Below are positions 11,191 to 22,414 of a DNA stretch of 64,000 nt, one piece after another. Source of the DNA: Sympetrum striolatum. Taxonomy: Eukaryota > Arthropoda > Insecta > Odonata > Libellulidae. A program made the translations under genes and the position numbers. Below the pieces are notes generated by a model. The model worked only from the letters and a program-made list of their open reading frames with translations. It was not told where the DNA came from and made no database searches. Position 1 is the stretch's first letter. Every line of letters starts with the position of its first letter. The stretch lies in assembly GCA_947579665.1 (NCBI GenBank), contig OX388349.1:19438459-19502458 (forward strand). The letters are read 5' to 3'.

Positions 11191-11863
11191 TAAAGCATTC
11201 AGCAGTAATGCCAACTTATCGTCTATGTTAGCGTGAGAGTGAAATTCTACTTAAACGTTAAATAACTTCCCAGGAAATGCTGACTACTTTATTTCCTTTC
11301 GTATAAAACGGTAAATTGATCATCAAAGTTAGTGAAGAGCTGAGTTGAATGAGATTAGCAAAAATCCCATTGAAAGAGAATTCGCGCAGTTTGACAATAA
11401 AGTCCGCCGCGACTGCAAAATCCTAGGGCATTCATGCGAATATTCCGCCGGAATTCGGGTTCGAACTGCGTTGAAACCAATACGCCGATGGATTTTTAGG
11501 ACTCTCATTAAGAGAGAGAGAATGTAATATATCTTCATAGTAATGGCCTCCGACCGCAAACAATGCGACCGTTGAATAATTGAACCCCCGAAAGATATTT
11601 CCCCCCAAAGTCTCCGCGGTTCACACGCCTATCTCAAATTCCATGCGCCATTCCCGAGTCCTCTTTTTTGAAAAATAAAAAAGATGCCGACCTCGCCTGG
11701 ATTCCTGCCTCCCCCAAAAGAAGCACGCAGCCCGCTTTTTCTTTGTTTATTCCTCTCTCTCTCGAGAGAGAGGGAGACCGAGTATTATATCGTCTCGAGA
11801 ATCCTCGTGTCTTTAAAATTTCCTAGTCTCGAGAAATTTTACTGTTTCATTATGTTAGAGTAA
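11191..11863. other. Non-coding, GC-richer patch 11330-11780
   Basis: CpG-containing patch with overlapping opposite-strand frames at 11329-11559 and no recognisable product. A CTCTC...GAGAG palindrome sits at about 11752-11772. Confidence 0.4.
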
Positions 11864-12056
11864 GAGATTTAAAATCTCCAATGGCCGTCTTTGTCGGCGT
11901 TCCTCGTTTCAATCACTCCTGAAGATGAAAGCATCGTTTTCGGAATGTGCATTGAGTGTTTCTTACAAATTGCGGTGTGTTTTCTTGTTTTCTCCGACTA
12001 CCGGTGAATGAAACGAGGAACGCCGACAAAGACGGCTACTGGAGATTTTAAACCTC
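11864..12056. mobile_element. Foldback element with 53-bp arms
   Basis: The arms 11864-11916 and 12004-12056 are reverse complements over 53 bases with four mismatches by eye, around an 87-base centre. The centre begins with CTGAAGA (11919-11925), then a GAAA/TTTC stem and GGAA. This is close to the CUGANGA / stem / GAAA order of hammerhead modules associated with Penelope-like elements, though A15.1 is lost. It is probably a non-autonomous foldback related to Penelope-type termini. No clear target duplication is seen. Confidence 0.6.
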
Positions 12057-12431
12057 TAATTCATTAACAGCCGTGTTCCAAATTTTCTTCATTTACTATT
12101 TCGTTATGTAGCTATCATATATAGGCCTTCCTCTTTACGCATGAACTGTATAGCCATAGTTTCTGCCACTATATTCCGATGAATGGAGTATATACGATAT
12201 ATTTGGTACCGGAGAGAGAATAATGTATCTTTCATTTACTTTTGTCACCGTCTTGATCATGGATGACATGAAAGATACGTCTAAGATGACTTGAAAGCTG
12301 CTGACGTATGATTAAGATCTCCTATGGAATTAAAGTAGCAAAAGGAAAACTAAAAAAAGTATTATTTTCAAAGTCATGTTCACTTGCATGGATATTTTCC
12401 CCTTAAAACATTCCGGATTGATGAGAAAGAA

Positions 12432-12480
12432 CAAGGGAAACTACCTCACTCCTAATCCTGCCCATTAAGCCTTATTTCCC
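12432..12480 (-). repeat. Dispersed GATGAGGAGTG motif, copy 5
   Basis: On the minus strand it reads AATAAGGCTTAATGGGCAGG, then ATTAGGAGTGAGGTAGTTTC. The order matches the reference copy at 8036-8083. Confidence 0.6.
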
Positions 12481-13559
12481 CCTACTAGCTCTTGTCGGCT
12501 AATGTTAGAGAGGGCGAGGAATCAACTGATCTTCGGGCCATATTCTTTACATATAGCCTAGTCACAAACATGGTATACTTAAAATTCATTACATCACGAA
12601 CCATAATTGTAGAAGATTTACACATATTTCTGTAATGCATTTTTATCGCATACTACAACTTGCTATTTAACTCCTAATTAACACTGAAAATAAGAAGGCA
12701 AATTTGTGTCTGCCACGAAATAAATTAGTGTCCTTGAGGTTAGTTTACTTATATTATCAATGCCGGTAAAACAACTGTTACCTTATGTGTATTTTCTATG
12801 TAGTAACTACGTAGGTGTGCATATTTAAAGTGGGGTATTCTATAGTGGGGTTAACTATAAATAGAACAGCGTGAAAGAAATGTACGCCCTTCAATAAGTT
12901 CCCGTAAGGCGCTCATTGTCGTCCGCGTCTAGCTATTGTTTCGTTTCCCGACCGCGTTAGTTTGTCAAGGAATTTTATGCTTAGTTACCAACAACAATGC
13001 TGCTCGACAATTGCTCTGTTCTATTTTAGACTCAAAGTATTCCGAAAGCGGTAAAGCTTGCTTTTGGGGACGTTAGCAACGCCCTGTGTAATTACTCGCC
13101 CGTACAACATTCTTGTCCCTCATGAGTATGTCTTATGTCTACTACTAAAAGATTTACTTCCACATCAGTGAATTTCAAATTTAATTTGTTTTCCACCCAG
13201 CGAAATTAAAAAGGTACATAAAATGCTTTAAGGTGGCTATTTTTCCGTTAATTTTACTTTACTTAGAAATACTTAGTAATACATAAATTTGTTAAGTAGT
13301 GTCTCGTCCAGAATAATGCATTTCATATTCTATGGGGATTATACGAAAATATGTCAAAGAAATTCGTAACCTCAGAGGGAAATCTCGTTCTCTTCATAAA
13401 GCTCTCATGGATAAAGCATACCTTTCCTTTGGATGAATTAATTTTTTTACGGAGGACATCGCCAGTGGCGGATTAGGGACAATAAAGCAAGTTAGGCAAC
13501 TCCCTCAGGGTGCAGTAATCAAGCGCCGGATGTATCGGAAGAAATTCCGAGAGTCCCAG
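12481..13559. other. Non-coding stretch
   Basis: Ordinary AT-rich DNA with scattered AACAATG words (about 12990-13010). No element or gene is supported. Confidence 0.35.
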
Positions 13560-13780
13560 CAACAATGAGTGTGGATTGAGCTGTTCATTACACTCAACAA
13601 TACCCACATGCTAAATTAAGCAACAATAAAGGAAATAATTGGGATTTCCTCCAATTCAGCTGTTTCTGAATAATCGATTGTTGTATATAATAGTTCCAAT
13701 AATCACTGATAAAATTCGAAGTGGTCGACGCCAATATTGTTGAAAGGTACGGAATTATTGCTGCTAATTGAGATTCGTGT
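13560..13780. repeat. ATTGTT/AACAAT-rich cluster
   Basis: AACAATG, AACAATA, GATTGTTG and ATATTGTTG words recur at short spacing on both strands, without a clean period. It belongs to the same compositional class as the other ATTGTT-rich repeats. Confidence 0.35.
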
Positions 13781-13914
13781 TAAAATTAACTATGTTTTAT
13801 TCCTCTTTCTAATATAATTTTAATCTATTTCTCAGCTAATTACGTAACTCAATATTTCCAATCCGGGATAAGAGAAAGAAATAATTAAGCCTACGTAATT
13901 TTTTTGAGAACGAC

Positions 13915-13980
13915 ATCTGTGTCTATATAAGGACCTGCAAGCCGCCTTTCGGCATGTGGCAGTGGGTGCAAGCACCGATG
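13915..13980 (-). mobile_element. CR1-like retrotransposon 3' tail fragment
   Basis: A 60-base segment matches the 3' ends of the copies at 20.3 and 43.9 kb. It has CCTGCAAGCCGCCTTTCGGC, then TGTGGCAG and GGGTGCAAGCACC on the + strand, with a CTATATAAG-type remnant of the short tandem tail. Only the extreme 3' UTR is present, consistent with severe 5' truncation. Confidence 0.75.
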
Positions 13981-15300
13981 TCCTTTGTAAGCTTATTAAA
14001 CTTGATATTGTTTATCAACTTAAGCTCAATGAGTGTTACAAAAGGATCTCTATAAACATAACCAAGAGGGATTAAAATTACATGATATAGAGTCCGTTCA
14101 TCGGCATTAGGTTAGGGTACTTAATCATTGCAATGAAACAAAAGAATAGAGTATTTGATCATAGGATTATTAATAGGCCGTATTAAATTGACTTATTTCC
14201 TCCATTCGTCACTGCTATTGAAAATTATTTTATAGATAATTACACGAAACAACAGCCTCAGAAGCTTGTCAACCCTGAGAAAAGAATTTAATATACTTAC
14301 TGTACTAATTGTTTACCTTTAGCCTTTCGTCTTTCATTTTTTTTAGAATGCAAGATTTTAGATTGCTTTTTCTCAATCTCTTCTGATGGAAGAAAATAAG
14401 AAAATTGAAAACAAATTACTTTATCAATAACAACTTAACTAAGAGCCTGTTACATACCGAAAATTGTTATGCATTTGATTAATTTTAATATAAGGTAATC
14501 GGAAAATTTTCTATACTTCATGTAATTTAATCTAAGATGTAATTACCATTTTCAGAAGTTATTTCAATGACGTCTCATTAAAGGCTCTGCCATTCCGCGG
14601 TTGCTCCTCTATTGGTATGGTGCCGGTCCTATTTATATGAGCAATTACTTAAAAACTCGATGCTTCTTCACAACTACTTGGACCAAAAATGATTCACCAT
14701 ATGATCTAGTAAAACTTTGGCAGAATCCAATCTCCAAAATGGAAAAGAAAGAGAGTTCTCGATCCGTGAGAACGCCTCAAAGGCCTTCGTCATTCGATAC
14801 ATAAATCGAGTTAGCCAACGGCGATTACGTCACCCACCTATGATTCCGAAATAGGCTAATGCCTTCCGAGTTTTTCGTTAGATCCATATCGCGACCATCT
14901 CTTGCCACACGTTTGGTCCTTTGTAATAATTAGACGGAATGGAAGCTGGATTCGCTGATCTGCCATCGGCGGAAGGATGTTGATTCTCGGATTTGCTCCG
15001 CCTTGTCTTCATTACGGGGACAGCCGAAAACGTTAGCTGAAATCTGAGACGGAAAGATGTTATCTGCACATCTTCATCATAGTGATTCGGACAGTTATTA
15101 GCTGCTGATACTGATCGTACCAAATTTCAGTTGAATGTTTCATCGTGCTAGATCTAAAGAAAGAATTTTTTGCTATTTCGTAGTTATCATCTTATTATTT
15201 TTTCCCAAGAAATGGTCTCAGATGAAAGTAAAATAAGATATGTTTGGTTAATTAACATAACATATATGGTTGCATACGATACTCAAGCACAAAATATATA
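13981..15300. other. Non-coding, GC-richer patch 14580-15110
   Basis: AT-rich up to 14570, then a CpG-containing patch. Frames at 14601-14804 and 14878-15123 lack recognisable domains. Confidence 0.35.
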
Positions 15301-15311
15301 TTGGGCAAGAT

Positions 15312-15585
15312 ATATTGGTTATACAAGAAGTGAAAAATTGATTTGGTTGGGACTCGAACCCAGGTCTCCCACTTTCTGGGCAGGTATTCTAACCACTGAA
15401 CTGCCTCTGGTGGTGGAAGGTAAAATGCTAAGCGGAGCACCACTACTTGGAGTATCAGAAACCCCATTAACAAAAGTGAAAATGATTCTGCTCGGTAGAT
15501 TATTGGTAAGAATACCTTCCCAGAAAGTGGGAATCCTGGGATCGAGTCCCATCCAAGTCACTATTTTTCGGTCCTCGTACAACCT
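15312..15585. mobile_element. Inverted pair of tRNA-derived SINEs (family S3)
   Basis: Two tRNA-like modules face away from each other. The minus-strand one has box B GGTTCGAGTCC at 15350-15360, and the plus-strand one has GGATCGAGTCC at 15539-15549. Both arms share the CCCAGAAAGTGGGA segment and similar tails (AATTTTTCAC... and TATTTTTCGG...), so homology extends beyond the tRNA head. About 80 bases separate the arms. Anticodon arms are abnormal. Overlapping frames on both strands here are products of the palindrome, not genes. Confidence 0.65.
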
Positions 15586-16354
15586 TGAGTAGGGTCGCAC
15601 ACTTTCTTGTGCTAACTTTTAACTCATTCCCATAATTTTTAAAATTTAGTACATAGTTAATAACGAAAATTACTCCTTTTTGTTACACATGAAATGAAGT
15701 TGAATTCCTACCGACTTATTGTTTTCTTCAGTTATCATGTTCTATGGGATGTGAAATTTTGTGAAAATTGTGGGATAGAGCTACTGGGCCACGAGGGATT
15801 TCTTAATACACCGCTTGTGGTCCGAGGACCGCGATGTCCCTGATGTAGATACCGTCGACAGTCTGCATCGATTTTTCCAAACCTCTTTCCCTTACCTCCC
15901 GCTGATATCTTCCCTCATTTATTTACACTATGTAAAAATGTCTCCTCTAGTCCGATGATGTAAATAAAGTATTCAAACAAGCCAAGATATGAACAATTAG
16001 ATTTTAATCCTAACGTTGTCCTTATATCTTTTTGTTATTTTAAATCTCACTTAATCTGATTTCATCACTAAATTTAGTTTTCCTCTCTGTAGGTTTCACA
16101 GATGTTTCACAACCCTCTTCTCGAGGGTGTTTTTCCGCAGTGGAAATTTTTCCTAAGTTCCTAGATGACAAAATAGCCTTCTTCTGTGTAGTTTTTTACA
16201 AGCTATCTCTTTTTTAAATTTATGTGACGATGGGTTTGACGTAAGAGGAGACTTAATAGTCTCCATCTCGCCCTGAATAAAGTCTTTTATTAGTATTATT
16301 ATAATTTTTATTTTTGAGAATAGATAAGGATTTTTGATGTAAGATATAAACCAT
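15586..16354. other. AT-rich non-coding stretch
   Basis: No element is identified. A small GGTCCGAGGACC hairpin lies near 15820. Confidence 0.35.
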
Positions 16355-16860
16355 TAGTTTTAATTTCGCTTCAGGTTCAGTTTTCATTAACCGAAAGATT
16401 GACCGGTTTTGGTTTTCGGTTTGTACTCCGGCTTAAACTCGCCCACAGCTCTATATGTCTTTATTCGGTTCTATACATATTTTCACGGTTTTATTATCCT
16501 TATCAAATACTAGTCTAGTAGACTATTGGTGTTTATTATTGTTTATGCTACAGATCATGAGTTTTACTTTTTTCGGTTCAGATTCAGTTTTAACAAACTC
16601 AAAAATTATGGTTTACCGGTATTGGTTTTCTGTTTGGATCCCAGTTTAAGTTTCTCCTAGGTTCTATATGTATTTTCACGGTTCTATACTTCTTATGAAA
16701 TAGTAGTCTAGTAGACTAATGGTGTATTTTCTTGTTTATGTTACAGATCACGAGTTTTACTTTTCGATTCAGGTTCAAATTTCACTTAATATAAAGTCAC
16801 GGTTTACCGGGATTGGTTTTTGGTATGGTTTCCGGTTTAGACTCCGGTTCGATATCCTAG
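16355..16860 (+). repeat. Tandem repeat of about 193 bp, 2.5 units
   Basis: TAGTCTAGTAGACTA(T/A)TGGTG occurs at 16511 and 16704, and ATG(C/T)TACAGATCA(T/C)GAG at 16545 and 16738, so both give a 193-base period. ACCGG...TTGGTTTT segments at 16402, 16615 and 16806 mark three partial units. It is rich in CGGTTT. The open frame at 16455-16649 is not a gene. Confidence 0.8.
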
Positions 16861-19027
16861 CTCCTCATAATATCCTAGTCTAATCGCTATCCCCTAAGAA
16901 GGTATACAAGGGCTAAGATTATCCTCATGGGACCCCTTCATCCTGTCTGCTCGCAGCTGATAATGAAATTTACAGAAACAAAGGGACCGAATTCTTTGCA
17001 GAACAAAAGAGGAGGATGTTGTGCATAACGAGGTCGCTGTAGAGAGCAGCGCTCTCTCAATTAAGGATCAAATTAGGGATACCGTTTTTTGGGTCAGAGT
17101 GGTTGGTTGTGGATGAGGGTGATGAACCAAAAGTGGAGTGCATTTAGAGAAAATGAGCAGTTTTCGCGGGCCGCACCTGGGAGAGAGGTGCACCCTGGGA
17201 ATTTAATCTCGAAATGACGACGGGGTCCTGTTTATTTAGCGTCTGACGTTTCGCCAAATCAATGTTTCCGCACCAAGCGCGCGAATTTCTACAGCAATAA
17301 TCTTAGCTATTTATTTATTCATGCGATTATTACTGACCAGTAGTTAACCGTTAGATAGACATGTCTGTCTACTATAATACTGTTTCACTATCCGATGTTT
17401 TAAAAAGATACTATTGAACTTAATCTTCTTTTACTGAAATTTAAGGTTCCGCTGTCATGCTAACTGAATATTGTAACTTATACACTCTGTAAGTCGGTGA
17501 CATAAAGTTGGATTAGTGGGAACTAAAACACTCTCTATACATTCTTGAATATTAAATGCGCTTACTTTAATGCACACAGGTAATACAGCGAATAATAACT
17601 AATTATTATATTGTGATATCAACCTTCACAGAAAATATAATACTCAAGTTATATTTGCCTATCTGTAATTTATATTATAAATATAAATTTTATTTTAAGT
17701 AAAGGTATGATGTAAGTTACCTTGAATGTATATTTTATGGTTTACCTGTCTAATGTTACAATTACCAATTTACAGGATTATGCCAAAATTTATTTTTGAG
17801 ATTATAATTTCAATTCCTTAAACTCTCGTTTTCGAAACGAAAACAATGCTTGATGATATAAACAAGAACTTTTACGATGATATATTCAATCGTTACTTAT
17901 TGTAATGAATAACCTCGCAACTTAAAAGAAAAACACTGCATCTCACAAAAGAGATTTTTACAGGTTTTGGAACTGGTCAACGTTTAGATACGAAGCTATA
18001 CTGTGCTTATATGTTGAGTTGTGTATAATTATCTTTACTAATTTTATCATACGTTACAACTCCTGATTTACTGCTGCCATTTATTTTAATAAAACTCGAA
18101 GAAAGAAGAATGTTCACTTAAAGGAATTAATAATGAATTCTGCATCTAGTTAATAGAATTAACTCACATCGAATGAATAAAATCGTAAATCGTACATTTA
18201 TGAACGATGGTAATAATAATCATTGATTTATGTGCCCACATCCTAAGTTATGCAGAGCGAGTTAAGATAAAACCCGAGTCGACAAATAGCTCCATTCAGA
18301 GCAGAGGCAAATTCTGAGAGTGTCTCCACGAAATCATGTGTTTCGCAGTCATTTGGAGAGTCCATTCGAACGAGGCGTAAAATTTAAATGGAATCCTAGC
18401 GACGGAAGACGTAAGAACGAATTCACGGCCGTTTCATTTCGTTCGGCGCAACAATGGGTCTCTCTGGAGACGATCTCCATCCGTATTGTTGCCGCGGTAA
18501 CGGCGGAGGAGTTATCTCGTTTGCGGCAAACGGGGCTTTTTGCGGCCCCATCTAACAGAAGGAGCCCGATAATGGACCAGTAAGAGATTAGAGGAAGATA
18601 GCGGCGACTGATGGATGCTGGGGAAAAAGAGGCGGCAGGTGCTTTCAATCCTCAAACAGTAAAGTTTACGCGAGAGGCGATTCGCAAGGAAATCGTTCGA
18701 TTTGCCGGAATCGACGCTAATAGAATCCGGCAACAAAACTGAGCTTCCGGTAAAACTGTATCCTCGGAAGTGCCGCATTCAAATCACTCATCGCTGGTCC
18801 TTTCGGGGTAATCTCATTCTCGTAACAGTGACGCTAAAAAGATGTCGATGACATGAAATATGGGGAAGCCGATGAAAATTCCCTTCGGTACAAAGTAGAG
18901 GAAATGTATCTCTTATTTCCATTTATCATTCTTGATCATGCCTGTGATAATATGAAGGCTTTTGATGTTTGAGTGATTCTGGTATTCATTTAGATCTATC
19001 CTTATCATTCCGTTTATCAATTATGAA
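16861..19027. other. Non-coding stretch with GC-richer patches
   Basis: CpG-containing patches at about 16900-17280 and 18240-18790 flank a strongly AT-rich core. Three overlapping frames at 18320-18778 on both strands share one patch and show no recognised domain. A GAGAGC/GCTCTC hairpin lies at about 17041. Confidence 0.4.
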
Positions 19028-19041
19028 TATATGCTGATTTA

Positions 19042-19177
19042 TTCCCAAGGAAAAACGGACTTGAAAAAAGCCTGACAGGGCCGGGAATACGAGGATACAC
19101 TTTTTTCAAGTCCGATTTTCCTTGGGAATTTTCCTGGGTGCACGCCCTTATGTGCAAAGTCACCTTAACCCTTTCCT
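19042..19177 (+). mobile_element. Palindromic SINE (family S2), short form, with TSD
   Basis: The element begins with an inverted segment (TTCCCAAGGAAAAACGGACT...) and ends with the same segment in direct orientation followed by a tail (CCTGGGTGCACGCCC...). A perfect 14-base duplication, TATATGCTGATTTA, flanks it at 19028-19041 and 19178-19191. The whole inverted structure was therefore inserted as one unit. Compared with the copy at 62074-62323, the central tRNA-like heads are missing except for a GACAGGGCCGGGAAT remnant. This is the kind of central deletion expected of a hairpin. Confidence 0.85.
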
Positions 19178-19191
19178 TATATGCTGATTTA

Positions 19192-19963
19192 CTTTAAAAC
19201 TGCGTCCTTGTTTTCGATCCGTAAATCATAGACTATACATCTAGCCATGCTCATAAAATTTACTTCGTTGATAACTATATCAGTGCTTATAAAATACTCT
19301 TTTTTTAAAACTGTGGTCGAACTTTCTATCCTAAAACACAGGTTGCCTAAAGTGCAGCAGAGGGTGTGAAATGAATGGTTTGTTCAATGTAAAAGGTTGT
19401 TTTTATAAGTTTACCATTGATGTATCCATCTCTTGTTTGATACGATATTTTCCATCTGTCTGTCCATCTCGAGCCTTTATATTTTAAAACCGGTATCTAA
19501 GGATTAGACCAATCCGTAAAAAATCATGGAACCATTATTATTTTATGATTAATTTTACCAGCTCTAAATCAGGGTAATTTGTCAATGGCTTTTGATTTAT
19601 CAATCTCATCTACTTCATCAAGTTGGTTCGGCCCTTAGAATCTTCCTCTATTACTTTATAATCCCTGTGAGCTTAAAGACAATCCTCTCGTCTTACTCCT
19701 CTATTTTCAAGAAGGATTATCTCTAGGTCAATTCCCACTCGAGTTTCTCATAAGGCTTTAACAGCTAGTAACCCCTTCAAACAGTTCTGAATGTACCTCC
19801 CATTTACTTTTGTCTCAGTACTATACTACAGCACGCTGATATGTGGCTTGCTGGGAACCAATGCAAATGTATGAGAAATACCAAGTATTATCATACATTT
19901 TGATACAAATCCATAGAAATGGTTATTCATAGTGCCCTTGAACTGCAATTATACTAATATATG
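19192..19963. other. AT-rich non-coding stretch, inferred intron
   Basis: No element is seen. The interval ends in the branchpoint and pyrimidine tract of the splice candidate at 19992. Confidence 0.4.
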
Positions 19964-20057
19964 CTAATGCTATGAACCTTTTTCTTCCACAGGTAAGATG
20001 GCACAATGCAGCAATGCTTCTATTACTTTTGGTCTCTGTAATTTACTGCTGGTGAGT
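19964..20057 (+). promoter_or_regulatory. Candidate recursive splice site with 59-nt RS-exon
   Basis: Visible elements in order: CTAAT branchpoint-like word (19964-19968), pyrimidine tract CTTTTTCTTCCA, CAG ending at 19992, immediately GTAAGA at 19993, and a second donor CTG|GTGAGT at 20051/20052. A 3' splice site that regenerates GTAAG at once is the hallmark of recursive (ratchet) splicing in long introns of flies and vertebrates. A downstream donor defines an RS-exon of 59 nt (19993-20051). One frame of that exon is open and would encode MLLLLLVSVIYC, a signal-peptide-like stretch. It could instead be an ordinary small exon. The + strand orientation agrees with the site at 56622. Confidence 0.55.
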
Positions 20058-20059
20058 TG

Positions 20060-20297
20060 CTATTTTCTATTTTAAATATTCCGCGAGCTCTCTAATATAT
20101 ATTTCTTACATCAAACGCAACAATACAAAGCTGGGATTAAATTATTTATAAACTATTATAGAATATTTCGGATGGATAACTATCAACTAGATGCAGGGAC
20201 AAATAAGTAACATTATTTTGACATTTACTTTTAAAACAAGAGTGAACTTACTTATGTATTTCAATGTTTTAGGTCTTCAACCGTGTAAGAGACAGTT
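20060..20297. other. AT-rich non-coding stretch, inferred intron
   Basis: Nothing specific is seen. A TTTCAATGTTTTAG|GTCTTC acceptor-like word lies near 20272, just upstream of the retroelement tail. Confidence 0.3.
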
Positions 20298-20870
20298 GTC
20301 TATGTCTATGTGAGAATCCTGCAAGCCGCCTTTTGGCGTGTGGCAGGGGGTGCAAGCACCTTTACTCTATTTTCCTGAACGGTTGCTTTCGCGTATAATT
20401 CGCGGAAAAATGAATTTTTGAAACGATTCGTTCTAGCATCTATTTCCCTAATCTTCCTCGCACTATCACAACGGCCCATATAACAGCGGGGTCGTATTAT
20501 ATCGGTTACATCATCTGAGAACGTAATTTCTCTGAACTTATTTAATAAATTTATCCTTTGCATTGGTATTTTATCTTCTAATGATTCCCATCCCGCGTCC
20601 TGTAACATCCGAGTGACACTCGCTGCTTTATCGTAATAATTCTTTACAAATCGTATCGCCTTTCGTTGTACTTTTTCTAAATCCCGAATATGACATTTCA
20701 CAGCGGGGTCCCATCCCCAAGTTTCTTAAGTACTTTTCCACATATATTTTGGATGTGGGCACTCCATGATAGATAATTCGTGAGATTTACTCCAAGATAC
20801 TTCACCGATTCTAATGTCATTACAGTTCCAACTAGCCCGGTCTTAGATTTAGATAGGCACCCCGTGATCC
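20290..20870 (-). pseudogene. CR1-like non-LTR retrotransposon, RT C-terminus (copy A)
   Basis: The minus-strand frame (20306-20701) reads through the connection/thumb region downstream of the RT catalytic core. It has IRDLEKVQRKAIRFVKNYY, then SVTRMLQDAGWESLEDKI and RINLLNKF, typical of CR1, Jockey and L2-type elements. The 3' end has a short tandem TAGACA-type tail at about 20290-20312. Compared with copy B at 43.9 kb it lacks about 115 bases in the middle (near 20715), which joins the frame before CHIRDLE to an upstream segment out of register. It is 5'-truncated near 20870 and non-functional. Confidence 0.85.
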
Positions 20871-21167
20871 GCCGGAGGCGTATGGTAAGGGATATTTCTA
20901 TATTATAAGGATTTAAAACTATTAATCAATACATTATTTAGTTCAATTTGGTATGTGTTAATGAGACTGACTGTGAGGAGTTGCGTGAATCATTGCATTG
21001 CAGCTGTTTCTAGACATGCTTTTCCTTGGCGTCATTCGAAAAGAATATTTGTATGTCCCCAAGGAAACTCTTACTAACTAATTTCTTGAATAAAGAATAA
21101 AACAGAGCGGCTGCTGATGGTTATGTTATTTATTATAAAATAAACTCCCAAAACCATCAAGAAACTT

Positions 21168-21222
21168 ACAAAGCGGCTATATGTATTTCGACTTCAACGA
21201 AGTCATCATCAGGCTAAGTTCG
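21168..21222 (-). ncRNA. Candidate hammerhead ribozyme, Penelope-type
   Basis: Read on the minus strand: CTGATGA (core, + 21206-21212), a perfect 6-bp stem II GACTTC-GTT-GAAGTC (21190-21204), GAAA (21186-21189), then ATA-CA-UAU as a very short stem III, and A|GCC as the cleavage context. All core positions of CUGANGA...GAA-A...U-H are present. Stem I can form only in part (GC/GC next to the core, then CTTA/TAAG after an internal loop). Minimal hammerheads with very short stem III are known from Penelope-like retroelement termini. I infer such a terminus, and activity is uncertain because stem I is weak. Confidence 0.6.
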
Positions 21223-22414
21223 GCAAACTAATTACTTATCAATGATAATCGCTTTTCGTCGCGAGAACGCATTACTCTCCTTTTTTGCAACTTGAGTTTG
21301 TGAGACTTTCTATTTTAATTCTTGCTTATTTATGATGCTTTCTGAGCCATACTTAAATGCTGTGTATCCAAGGGAATCAATTCAATGTCACTTCTACCCA
21401 TATATGTGCACCTTCCATCCAAAATTCTAAAATATCAAATAACGGAAATCGATGAATTCCATCCGGTTTAGTTCAATTTACTTCATTTCTCAGCTCGTCC
21501 CTTCCCTAAGTTTCATAAATTCAGATCTACGGACAGAAATGTACATTCCAAAATCTCCTTCTTTATCATTTAATGCGCTGCGCGTTGAGTGATAAACTTC
21601 TGCCTCGCCACCAATCCTTCTCCTCTATGTTTACTTTCCCCGGACAGTTATCTCTCCCGACTATAAGACCCTTTCCTTTCTGCTTTTTAACGGCGTTTCC
21701 GGTTTCATCCCTTTAATTATCGCCCCCTCCACCCTCCCGAGGAAACAAATGAGAGTTACATTTTTTAAATATGTGTGTTCGAGTGCTTAAAAAACCGCGC
21801 CGTTCTCCTCCAGCTGGGCTCCGTTAAAAAATGAACGTTTTCGGAGTTGAAGTGGGTTTGGGGGAAGGGGTGTTAATGCTCTTTCTTTCCCTTCTTATTT
21901 CTCTCACCTGCGTGCACACAGAATGTCCCCCTAAAAATTATACGGCGATTGTTCTTGGACAACTGCCCGAAACAATGCGTCCTCCGGGTTTATCCCCCGG
22001 TCAGTTTTGAAAGGGGAAAACGCTGCAGAAAGAGTGGACTCAAGAAACGGTTTCGCGGAATTGTGAAAATGCATTCGAAGACGTTTTAATGGGAATTCTG
22101 TGCGATCATCTTGTTTGCTAGCAATTAGCGCAGTATCTATTTGCAGAGATGACTGCGTTTGGTGTTCCCATTGGAAACGTTTTGAGGTATTTCTATCTGT
22201 TATGATAGTCGTTTATGGGTAAACGTTTTTCCGATGCCTAAATTAGATGCAACGGTCGTAAAAAATCAAGGGATATCATAAGAAAGAAAATTTAACAGCA
22301 ATATTTCAATATTATAATATTATTTTTTATTAATCGATAGAAGAAGCCCTCAGTATGTTGAACTCCATAAGAATTAAAACAAAATCACTAAGTATAATTC
22401 CATTTCAGAACATA
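21223..22414. other. Non-coding, CpG-containing patch 21540-22100
   Basis: A GC-richer patch is embedded in AT-rich DNA. No gene or element is recognised. Confidence 0.35.
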
